Assembly (NCBI RefSeq): GCF_017255185.1
Contig: NZ_JAFKCZ010000002.1
Location: 62,001-126,000, forward strand
Source: Parahaliea mediterranea
GTDB lineage: Bacteria; Pseudomonadota; Gammaproteobacteria; Pseudomonadales; Halieaceae
DNA: 64,000 nt
Reading direction: 5' to 3'
Position numbers and translations under genes: made by a program. Of the stretch, positions 52,872 to 60,414 are shown one piece after another. Below the pieces are notes generated by a model. It was not told where the DNA came from and did no database searches. It was given only the letters and a program-made list of their open reading frames with translations. The stretch's first letter is position 1. Every line of letters begins with the position of its first letter.

Positions 52872-54083
52872 ATGACTTTCCTGAGAGAGGCATTGCTGGT
52901 TGCCTCCGCGCAGGGCGCCTTGTTGTGCGCGGTCCTGCTCAGCGTCCCGTCGGGCAACCGCCGCGCCAATAACCTGCTGGTGCTGTATATCGGGCTCGAG
53001 TCACTGCACCTCTTCTACCTGTACCTGGTTCAGCTCGCGGAGTTCAGCGCCCCCTCCTACACCCTGCGCATGGTCTTCGGCCTGCGCTACCTCGATGGTC
53101 CGGTCCTGTTTTTGTACGTCAAGGCGCTGACCGATCCGGATTTTCGCCTCCGGCCCCGGGAACTGGCGCACACATCGGTGCTTCTGGTGTGGCTGGCCTG
53201 GTTCGCCTATATGGCCAGCTCCCCCGGCTGGCTGCGGCTGAACACGCAGGCGCTGCAAGTCCTCCCCAGCACGGTACTGGCATCGGCGATGCAGAGCCTG
53301 ATTGTGATGGTATACGCCCTGCTGTCGCTGCGGCAGGTCGAACGCCACCGCCACCGGGTCAAACAGGCGCTTTCCGCGGTGGACAGCCTGGGCCTGGGTT
53401 GGCTGCGCTGGCTTTTGCTGTGCATGGTGCTGGTCAGCCTGTTGCACATTGCCTGCGACGGATTCCGCTGGCTGGGCTGGATGAGCAGCGATGTGAAGGC
53501 GGTGATCAACCTGTCGGTGACGGCGTTGCTTGTCTATTTCATCGCCATCGGCGGCCTGCGGCAGCCACAGATTTTTAGCGATCATGTGCGGGCCGCGCTG
53601 GACGGTGTACATAGCGGCCACGTGGCGGCGCCCGCGGAAGTGGATACCGATAGCGGCAAATACCAGAAATCGGGGATGGATATCGAACGCCGGACGGAAC
53701 TGTGGAAACAATTGCAGGGCCTGCTGGCCGCGGACAAACCCTATCTCGAACCGACCCTCGACTTGCCGAAGCTGGCGAAAATGTTGGCGATTCGCCCCCA
53801 GGAGCTGAGCGAGACAATCAACCAGGAATACGGCGGCAGTTTCTACGACCTGATCAATTTCCACCGTGTCGAGGCCGCAAAAACGTTGCTGGCCGACCCT
53901 GCCTCGAAGCAGCGCAAATTGCTGGACATCGCCTTGTCCGTCGGTTTTGTCAGCCAGTCCACTTTTTACAACCGCTTCAAACGGGTCACCGGGCTCACAC
54001 CGGCCAAGTATCGCGAGCTCGGGGGGCTGGCCGGAACCGCCAATTCCAAACCTCACACCACCGAGTTGGCTAGCGGGAGCTAA
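52872..54083 (+). CDS. membrane-embedded AraC-family regulator
   Basis: A 403-residue protein. The N-terminal 230 residues contain about seven hydrophobic helices (first at 5-24, last near 212-230), as in the 7TM-sensor AraC regulators. The C-terminal 120 residues have a full AraC DNA-binding domain (LDLPKLAKMLAIRPQELSETINQEYGGSFYDLINFHRVEAAK and LDIALSVGFVSQSTFYNRFKRVTGLTPAKYR). This implies that the membrane part senses a signal and the C-terminal domain binds DNA directly. ATG start. It is divergent from the sulfatase-linked receptor, 232 bp away, and probably controls it. Confidence 0.88.
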   Translation: MTFLREALLVASAQGALLCAVLLSVPSGNRRANNLLVLYIGLESLHLFYLYLVQLAEFSAPSYTLRMVFGLRYLDGPVLFLYVKALTDPDFRLRPRELAHTSVLLVWLAWFAYMASSPGWLRLNTQALQVLPSTVLASAMQSLIVMVYALLSLRQVERHRHRVKQALSAVDSLGLGWLRWLLLCMVLVSLLHIACDGFRWLGWMSSDVKAVINLSVTALLVYFIAIGGLRQPQIFSDHVRAALDGVHSGHVAAPAEVDTDSGKYQKSGMDIERRTELWKQLQGLLAADKPYLEPTLDLPKLAKMLAIRPQELSETINQEYGGSFYDLINFHRVEAAKTLLADPASKQRKLLDIALSVGFVSQSTFYNRFKRVTGLTPAKYRELGGLAGTANSKPHTTELASGS

Positions 54084-54157
54084 TGCGAGGCGGGACGGTG
54101 TGGGAAAGACCTTCGGGAAATTCTAGCGCGGACTATCAGCGCGGATGGCGAGCGACA

Positions 54158-54523
54158 TTACACATCGGGCCGCCGCCACACCCAGATTGCGACGCACAGC
54201 AGGAAAGCGGGCAATATCACCCGCACCGCGACGGGAGCCGGGAATACCAAGACCGAGGTGGCGCTCAGGACCATCATCGCGCTGGCCGCCCATTTCGCCT
54301 TGCGCGGAATGGCCCGGTGCTCGCGCCAGTGACGGATGGTGTCGCCGTAGCGCGGGTGGGCCAGCAGCCAGCGCTCCATCGCCGGCCAACCGCGGCCGCC
54401 GCACCACGCCGCCAGCAACAGGAAGGGCACCGTGGGCAAACCGGGAACCACCACCCCGATAAAACCCAGCGCCAGCGCCCCCAGGGCCAGCAGGCGCCAG
54501 ACCAACGTCACGAGACCGGCCAC
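54158..54523 (-). CDS. YbaN-family (DUF454) inner-membrane protein
   Basis: A 121-residue membrane protein with the family pattern: two N-terminal helices (GALALGFIGVVVPGLPTVPFLLLAAWC), the ARGSPRFxxW-type equivalent MERWLLAHPRYGDTIRHWREHRAI and the basic PRKAKWAA before two more helices. The function is unknown. The start is a GTG at 54521-54523 with no strong ribosome site. It stands alone between the AraC gene and the divergent Anbu gene. Confidence 0.85.
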   Translation of the reverse strand: MAGLVTLVWRLLALGALALGFIGVVVPGLPTVPFLLLAAWCGGRGWPAMERWLLAHPRYGDTIRHWREHRAIPRKAKWAASAMMVLSATSVLVFPAPVAVRVILPAFLLCVAIWVWRRPDV

Positions 54524-54814
54524 GGCTAGCGCCCCACCCCAAGAGCCAGCCCGCGAAAGCGGCGCGCGCCAAACCTGTCAGTAGCAGCGACCCGCCTGCC
54601 CATGGTGCATCCTCCCGACCGCCCACGGGGCGGGGACTTTGCCCGCCAGTGTAGCGAGCGCAATGAAGATACGCACGCGCGGCGGCATCTTCGCAAGCCC
54701 ACCAACCGCGGCGCCAACCCCGGGGCACCGGTAGTGGCAATCCACCGGGAGAGCCATTATGCTTCGCTGCATCTGTACCACTTCATCGCGCCCCCGGGGC
54801 CACTGATATCACCC

Positions 54815-55579
54815 ATGACCTACTGCCTGGCCATCGCCCTCGATGAGGGGCTGGTATTCTGCTCGGACTCCCGGACCAACGCTGGCCCGGACCGGGTCAG
54901 CACCTATAGCAAAATGCACCGTTTTTCAGTGCCCTACGACCGCTCCCTGGTGCTGCTCAGCGCGGGCAACCTGGCCACCAGCCAGGCGGTGGTGGCGCAG
55001 ATCCAGCGCGACCTGGAGGGGGACGACAAGGGCAGGTTCAATCTGCTCAAGGCCAAGTACGTGTCGGAAGTGGCCGAATACGTGGGCGAGCTCAGCGTGC
55101 GCGAGCAGGCCAAGTACTCCGGCGACAACGCCCCCGGAGCCGGTTTCAACGCCGGCGCCACCTTCATCTTGGGCGGGCAGGTCAAGGGCCAGCCCCAGGA
55201 GTTGTACCTGGTCTACCCCGAGGGCAATCACATTACCGCCTCGGAACAGCACCCCTACCTGCAGATCGGCGAAACCAAGTACGGCAAGCCGATCCTCGAC
55301 CGGATCATTCGCCCCGACACCCCCGCCGAAACCGCCATGCGCTGCGCCCTGGTATCCATGGACTCGACCGTCCGCTCCAACGCCACCGTGGGGCCGCCCA
55401 TCGAGTGCCTGTTTTACCGGGCCGACAGCCTGCAGCCCCAGTCCCGCTACTTCAAACTCGAGGAGCACCACCCCTACCTGGCGCGGCTGCGCAAGGCCTG
55501 GGACGACAATATCCGCCAGGCCTTCGACAATCTGCCGACGCTGAGCGAGGTATTCGACGCGGAAGCCGGGCGCCACTGA
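54815..55579 (+). CDS. Anbu proteasome-type peptidase
   Basis: A 254-residue N-terminal nucleophile hydrolase of the Anbu (ancestral beta subunit) family. After the initiator Met the nucleophile Thr2 begins MTYCLAIALDEGLVFCSDSRTNAG, the exact family opening, with the Asp/Lys active-site partners nearby. The C-terminal part (YGKPILDRIIRPDTPAETAMRCALVSMDSTVRSNATVGPPIE) also matches. Anbu forms open helical rings, and its gene is found with the ATP-grasp/alpha-E proteins, here 57.9-60.2 kb away on the other strand. The ATG at 54815 is chosen because only this start exposes the Thr; the upstream frame has no homology. Confidence 0.93.
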   Translation: MTYCLAIALDEGLVFCSDSRTNAGPDRVSTYSKMHRFSVPYDRSLVLLSAGNLATSQAVVAQIQRDLEGDDKGRFNLLKAKYVSEVAEYVGELSVREQAKYSGDNAPGAGFNAGATFILGGQVKGQPQELYLVYPEGNHITASEQHPYLQIGETKYGKPILDRIIRPDTPAETAMRCALVSMDSTVRSNATVGPPIECLFYRADSLQPQSRYFKLEEHHPYLARLRKAWDDNIRQAFDNLPTLSEVFDAEAGRH

Positions 55580-56653
55580 TCAGGGGGCGATATAGGTAAG
55601 ATTCTGGCGGACGCGATCGCGCTCCGACGCCGGCAGCTCGCCGCTGTCCAGCAGTTGCCGCCAGAGCCGCCCCGCCCGCTCGGCGCGACCCGAATAAAAC
55701 GCCGCCAGGGCGAGTTCGTCGCTGGCCCGCCAACGATAAACGGTGGCATCGACAAACAGGCGGTCCCCGGGCATCGGGATGTCACTGGCCGCGCGGGCAA
55801 ACAGGTAGGCCAGCTCCCAATCCTGGCGGCCGCGCAGGTAGGTGGCCAGGGCCGTCAGCGCTTCGGCGCGCCGTGGCCGGCAGGCGTGGGCCGCGAGGTA
55901 GGCATCAATCACCGTCTCGCGCGGCGCCTGCAGGTGCTCGCTCAAGATGGCCACCTGGAAGCGGCTGTACCACACCTCCTCGTCCCAGCCGCCCATGTCG
56001 GCGCGCTGCCGGTAATACCGCAAGGCCAACTCGGGCTTGCCGGCGTCGCGATAGCTCTGGGCGAGGTAGAACGCGTAGCGGGCGTTGTCCGGCTCGCGCG
56101 CCAGCGCCTCGCGCAGGACCGCCGCATCCTTGTCGAACTTGGCGGGGTCGCGGGAGCGCGCCCCGTCCGGGGTGACCCGGATGCGAAAACCGGGCAGGCG
56201 CGGCTGCGCCACCGGCGCGTCCGCCTCCAGGTATTCGTGCAGTACACCCACCCAGCGCCAGGGCAGCGCCGTGGACACCAGGGCAACACGGTCGTAGCGC
56301 AGCGCCCCAAAGCAGGTTTCGAGGGAATAGGCCTCCGCGGCGAGCGCGGGCCGCGCCGGGCCGGCGTCGACCTCCAGTTGCTCGTCGGCATCGATGAACA
56401 GCAGGTAATCCGCCTTGTCCCGGGCCCGGCGCAGGGCGTCGTTGCGATTGTGGCCAAAATCCCGCCAGGGACTGCGGTGCAGCTCGCCGGGCACGCCCGC
56501 CAGCGCGCGCTCGATCCGCGCCGGGGTGTCGTCCACGGAGCCGGTGTCGACAATGACCCAGTAGTCGATATGCGCCCGCACCGAGGCGAGGCAGCGCTCG
56601 ATCACCGCCGCCTCGTCGCGCACGATCATGTTCAGGCAAACCGTTGGTTGCAA
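55580..56653 (-). CDS. family 2 glycosyltransferase with C-terminal helical repeats
   Basis: A 357-residue protein. The N-terminal domain (1-165) is a GT-A fold glycosyltransferase: TVCLNMIVRDEAAVIERCLASV, VDTGSVDDTP and the metal-binding FIDADEQ (about 91-97). The C-terminal half (from about 175) is helical and TPR-like (ALAREPDNARYAFYLAQSYRDAGKPELALRYYRQ). The start is a TTG at 56651-56653, supported by an AGAGGGGGG site upstream and by the family N-terminus. It converges with the Anbu gene, the two stop codons abutting at 55579/55580, and lies 187 bp past the Zn-peptidase gene. Whether it belongs functionally to the Anbu locus is not clear. Confidence 0.82.
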   Translation of the reverse strand: MQPTVCLNMIVRDEAAVIERCLASVRAHIDYWVIVDTGSVDDTPARIERALAGVPGELHRSPWRDFGHNRNDALRRARDKADYLLFIDADEQLEVDAGPARPALAAEAYSLETCFGALRYDRVALVSTALPWRWVGVLHEYLEADAPVAQPRLPGFRIRVTPDGARSRDPAKFDKDAAVLREALAREPDNARYAFYLAQSYRDAGKPELALRYYRQRADMGGWDEEVWYSRFQVAILSEHLQAPRETVIDAYLAAHACRPRRAEALTALATYLRGRQDWELAYLFARAASDIPMPGDRLFVDATVYRWRASDELALAAFYSGRAERAGRLWRQLLDSGELPASERDRVRQNLTYIAP

Positions 56654-56840
56654 GGCCGCCCCCCTCTACCCAAAGAACACGTTTATACCACTATGCCACG
56701 CAGATTGCGTCAGCGGCGGTAACGCAATGATTAAGGATTTACCTGCTTCTGTAGCACCTATCCCGGCGCGGCAGGGAAGCAACAGGACGCGCTTCAAATT
56801 GAATGCGGAAAATAAAGCCTTACGGAGTTGGAGTTGGACG

Positions 56841-57863
56841 CTAGGCCTGCCGCAGGGCGCACACCGCACGGTCGACGAATACCAATTTCTCCTCAACCCG
56901 CGAATTGATCACGAAGGGATAGGCATCCCCGCGACCAACACTGCGATTCAACTCGTTCAGGACGAGGCTGAGATCCTGCCAGGCATCAATGCGGCCACGG
57001 ATATCCAGCTCGGCCGGAGCGCTGGCAATCACACCGTGCGCGGCGGCGGTCTCCAGGGCGTCATAGATGTGCAGGTAATGCCCCCAACTCTCCGCCCAGT
57101 CCTCCGCCGGGTGGGCACTGGCGTAGGCGCTGATATGGTGCTCACGCCAGTCGGGACGCGGCCCACGTTCGTAATAGCCTTGTAACGCGGCGCCGTAATC
57201 CGCGGACTCGTCGCCGAACAGATCGGCAAAGTCACGACGCAGGACGAGGTCCGGCTTGAGGCGCGCCCAGTAATAGTGACCGGATTCGTGCCGCAGGTGG
57301 CCCAGCACGGTGCGGTAGCCCTCATTGAGTTTTTCCCGCGCCTCGACCCGGGCCACAGTATCCGCCTCAAGCGTATTGATCGTGATCACGCCTCCGAGGT
57401 AGCCGATACTGACAAAAGTCTCGGCGAACTCGAGCCGGCTGCGGCCATCTTCGATAAAGTCGAACAACAGCCCGTTTTTCGGGTCGCGCCAACCGTCCAC
57501 CAGCGGCAACCCCAGCCGGATCAGAGTGTAGAGCAGGCGCTTTTTGGCTTCCTCCAGCACCCGCCAGCGCCGCTGGTTGTCGGGCAGCGACTGGTTGGGC
57601 ACGGTGCGATTGAACTGACAGCCAAAACACCGGCTGTGGTCGCTGTCGGCGGGTAGCAACCAATTGCACACATCAAAACGCAGGGCGTTGTCACAGAAAC
57701 GCAAGCGCTGCCCATCGGGTGTTTCGCAAAGCGCCCCTCCCAGCGACCGAACGGAACGCATTTCCATACTGTCCACGTCGAAGCCCAGAAGGCTGCCGCA
57801 GTGCACGCACTGCTCACTGTCGAAGAAGACCTGGCTGCCGCACTGGCAATACAGACGCTTCAC
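56841..57863 (-). CDS. zinc-ribbon putative metallopeptidase (COG4307)
   Basis: A 340-residue protein with an N-terminal zinc ribbon (Cys6, Cys8, Cys19, Cys22), further cysteines at about 46, 57, 66, 79 and 82, and a gluzincin-like site HESGH (His192, Glu193, His196) followed by a glutamate in HPAEDWAESWGHY (about 252-264). This is the Peptidase_Mx type, which is recurrently linked to the Anbu/ATP-grasp/alpha-E set. The start is a GTG overlapping the alpha-E gene stop by four bases (GTGA). The substrate is unknown; a maturation or tag-removal role is inference. Confidence 0.85.
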   Translation of the reverse strand: MKRLYCQCGSQVFFDSEQCVHCGSLLGFDVDSMEMRSVRSLGGALCETPDGQRLRFCDNALRFDVCNWLLPADSDHSRCFGCQFNRTVPNQSLPDNQRRWRVLEEAKKRLLYTLIRLGLPLVDGWRDPKNGLLFDFIEDGRSRLEFAETFVSIGYLGGVITINTLEADTVARVEAREKLNEGYRTVLGHLRHESGHYYWARLKPDLVLRRDFADLFGDESADYGAALQGYYERGPRPDWREHHISAYASAHPAEDWAESWGHYLHIYDALETAAAHGVIASAPAELDIRGRIDAWQDLSLVLNELNRSVGRGDAYPFVINSRVEEKLVFVDRAVCALRQA

Positions 57864-58798
57864 AGGGATTCCGGCTGGAACCAGGCCCGACTGATCGCCT
57901 GGTGCAGGCGATTGAGCAGCGACTGGAAGTCATCGATGTAACGGTGAACTTGTTCCGGGTTCATTGCCTCGGCATTGAACCGACCCAGCTTGCGGCGCGC
58001 GCTATCCAGCTGGCGCAAGGCTTCAGTGTTGTTGGCCAGGGGTTTCAGGGCCTCGCGAATACCGCGCAGGCAAAATGCCACTGAGCGCGGCTGCAGCGGG
58101 TCCTTCAGCACGAACTCCGCAATCGCCCCCCCCTCCAGCAGCGGGCCCACCACCCGGCGATAGGCCCCCAGCGCCGACAGCGATTGCAGCATGCAGCTCC
58201 ACAGCAGTGGGTCGATGGCGGCGAAGCGCTCGTCCCGCTCCATGATCTCCATCACTCCGACGTCGACCACCCGGGTGGTCATATCGCAACGTTCCAGCAA
58301 GTGTCCGATGGTGCTGAAACGATGGGCGTGGTCGCGACTCAGGGTGGTGAGCAGCATACCGTTGATCATCTGGCAGCGGCCCACGACTTCATCCAGGAAG
58401 GCCTGGCGGTTGCGCCGCCCGACGGATTTTTCCGCGAGCTCCCGGGAATACAGGTGCAGCTCGTTGACCTTCTCCCAGGTTTCCTCGGGCAGTACGTCAC
58501 GGGTGGTGCGCACGTTTTCCCGGGCGTAGCGGATCGAGCAGGCCACGCTGCCGTGGTTGTCCATATCCGCCAGCAAAAACTTGACCACGTTCTGTTCGTT
58601 GGGCACGCGGAAGCGGCTGTAGAACTGCGGCTCGGCGTCGAGGATGCGCAGCAGCACATCCCAACCCAATTCCGAACCCCGCGGGATATCCATGATCAGC
58701 ATGTGGTAGGAGGCCACCAGCCTGGCGGTGTCCTCAGCGCGCTCCAGGTAGCGCGCCATCCAGTAGAGGCGATCCGCCACACGGGACAGCATGGTCAT
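57860..58798 (-). CDS. alpha-E domain protein (COG2307)
   Basis: A 312-residue all-helical protein opening with MTMLSRVADRLYWMARYLERAEDTARLV, the typical alpha-E start, and continuing with FLLADMDNHGSVACSIRYARENVRTTRD and a conserved HRFSTIGHLLERCDMTTRVVDV region. It always accompanies the circularly permuted ATP-grasp protein and is thought to form a complex with it. Its ATG overlaps the stop of the ATP-grasp gene (ATGA) and its stop overlaps the start of the Zn-peptidase gene, so all three are one coupled operon. Confidence 0.9.
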   Translation of the reverse strand: MTMLSRVADRLYWMARYLERAEDTARLVASYHMLIMDIPRGSELGWDVLLRILDAEPQFYSRFRVPNEQNVVKFLLADMDNHGSVACSIRYARENVRTTRDVLPEETWEKVNELHLYSRELAEKSVGRRNRQAFLDEVVGRCQMINGMLLTTLSRDHAHRFSTIGHLLERCDMTTRVVDVGVMEIMERDERFAAIDPLLWSCMLQSLSALGAYRRVVGPLLEGGAIAEFVLKDPLQPRSVAFCLRGIREALKPLANNTEALRQLDSARRKLGRFNAEAMNPEQVHRYIDDFQSLLNRLHQAISRAWFQPESL

Positions 58799-60243
58799 GC
58801 CTTGCCCTCCACGATCCAGGTGTCCTTGCTGCCACCCCCCTGAGAGGAATTGACCACCAGCGACCCCTTGACCAGCGCCACCCGGGTCAGCCCGCCGGGC
58901 GTCACCCAGCTCTCGCGGCCCTGCAGAATGAAGGGGCGCAAATCCAGGTGCCGCGGCTCGATGGCGCCGTCGCAGTAGGTGGGGGCGGTGGACAGGGAGA
59001 GGGTGGGCTGGGCGATATAATTGCGCGGATTTTTCGCGATGAGCCCGGCAAATTTCTTGCGTACCGCCTTGCTGGCATGGGGGCCCACCATGATGCCGTA
59101 GCCGCCCGACTCGTTGGCCGGCTTGACCACCAGCTTGTCGAGATTGTCCAGCACGTACTCGCGGTCCTTCTCGCGCATGCACAGGTAGGTGGGCACGCTG
59201 TCCACCAGGGGCTTTTCCTTCAGGTAGTAGCGGATCATCTCCGGCACGTAGGCGTACACCACCTTGTCGTCGGCCACCCCGCTGCCCGGGGCGTTGGCGA
59301 TGGCGACCTTGCCGGCCTTCCAGGCCCGCATCAGGCCCGGCACGCCGAGCACCGAGTCCTCGCGGAACACCTCCGGGTCCATGAAGTCCTCGTCGATACG
59401 GCGGTAAATCACATCCACCCGCACCGGGCCGTCCACGGTGCGCATATACACGCACTCGTCCGGCCCCACCATCAGGTCCGGCCCCTCCACCAGCTCGGCG
59501 CCCATGCCCTGGGCCAGGAAGGCGTGCTCGAAGTAGGCGGAGTTGTAGATGCCCGGCGTCAACACCACGATACAGGGGCGCTTGCGCTCCCGGGGCGAGA
59601 GGGAGGCCAGGGTGCGGTACAACCGCGAGGGATAGTCGTCCACCGGTAAAATGCTGTAGTTCTCGAACAGCTCGGGCAGTACGCGCTTGGTGATCTCGCG
59701 GTTTTCCACCATGTACGACACCCCGGAGGGCACCCGCAGGTTGTCCTCCAGCACGTAGAACCTGCCGTCGTTGTCGCGCACCAGGTCGGAACCGCAAATG
59801 TGCGCCCACACCCCGTAGCGCGGCGACATGCCCCGGCACTGGGGCTTGTAGTTGCCCGACTCCAGCACGATTTCCGCCGGCACCACGCCGTCCGCCAGGA
59901 TACGCTGCCGGTTGTAGATGTCGTCGATAAAGCGATTGAGTGCGCGGCTGCGCTGGATCAGGCCGCGACTCACCTGCTGCCACTGCCTGGCGGAGATGAC
60001 CCGCGGGATGATATCGAAGGGCCAGGCGCGATCGATGTTGCCGCCCTCGGTATACACGGTAAACGAGATGCCCATCTCGCGGATGGCCAGCTCCGCCGCT
60101 TCTCGCCGGGAAGCCATGTCTTCCGGTGACAGACCCTGCAGCAGGCCCACCGCGCCCCGGGCCGCGACACGCGGCGCGCCGCGCTCGGTAATGAGCTCGT
60201 CGTAAAAACCACCGGGATCGTAGGATGACCAGTTGTTGTTCAT
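58795..60243 (-). CDS. circularly permuted ATP-grasp protein (COG2308)
   Basis: A 482-residue protein of the CP_ATPgrasp family. Recognisable are YDELITERGAPRVAARGAV (about 15-33), GGNIDRAWPFDIIPRVI, YVLEDNLRVPSGVSYMVENRE, the RVDVIYRRIDEDFMDP segment, LVVKPANESGGYGIMVGP and the C-terminal ARVALVKGSLVVNSSQGGGSKDTWI-like end. Family members are thought to make peptide bonds or amide tags with amino acids and ATP. The ATG at 60241-60243 is used; a GTG nine codons upstream is open. First gene of the ATP-grasp/alpha-E/Zn-peptidase operon. Confidence 0.92.
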   Translation of the reverse strand: MNNNWSSYDPGGFYDELITERGAPRVAARGAVGLLQGLSPEDMASRREAAELAIREMGISFTVYTEGGNIDRAWPFDIIPRVISARQWQQVSRGLIQRSRALNRFIDDIYNRQRILADGVVPAEIVLESGNYKPQCRGMSPRYGVWAHICGSDLVRDNDGRFYVLEDNLRVPSGVSYMVENREITKRVLPELFENYSILPVDDYPSRLYRTLASLSPRERKRPCIVVLTPGIYNSAYFEHAFLAQGMGAELVEGPDLMVGPDECVYMRTVDGPVRVDVIYRRIDEDFMDPEVFREDSVLGVPGLMRAWKAGKVAIANAPGSGVADDKVVYAYVPEMIRYYLKEKPLVDSVPTYLCMREKDREYVLDNLDKLVVKPANESGGYGIMVGPHASKAVRKKFAGLIAKNPRNYIAQPTLSLSTAPTYCDGAIEPRHLDLRPFILQGRESWVTPGGLTRVALVKGSLVVNSSQGGGSKDTWIVEGKA

Positions 60244-60414
60244 CGCGCCCGCCTTTCCCATCTGGGACACCCCGACAGTGAACCGCCGACAATGCCCGCG
60301 CTGCTTGGATACCTTCGAGAGTAACGAATAAGGCCCCGCGCCGCCAGTGGTTCACCTCGACCGACATGCGGTCTACACTCTCCTGCATGCGATAACATAA
60401 CGATGGAGCCCCGC

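Noticed and set aside
54602-54814. N-terminal extension of the Anbu gene
   Set aside because: The extension has no homology and would bury the Thr nucleophile that must be exposed at the second residue.
56628-57185. Plus-strand 185-codon frame after the glycosyltransferase start
   Set aside because: Antisense to the Zn-peptidase gene over most of its length, with no ribosome site or family match.
58799-60388. Upstream extension of the alpha-E gene to 60388
   Set aside because: The upstream part is a shadow of the ATP-grasp gene in another frame; the ATGA overlap at 58798 is the natural start.
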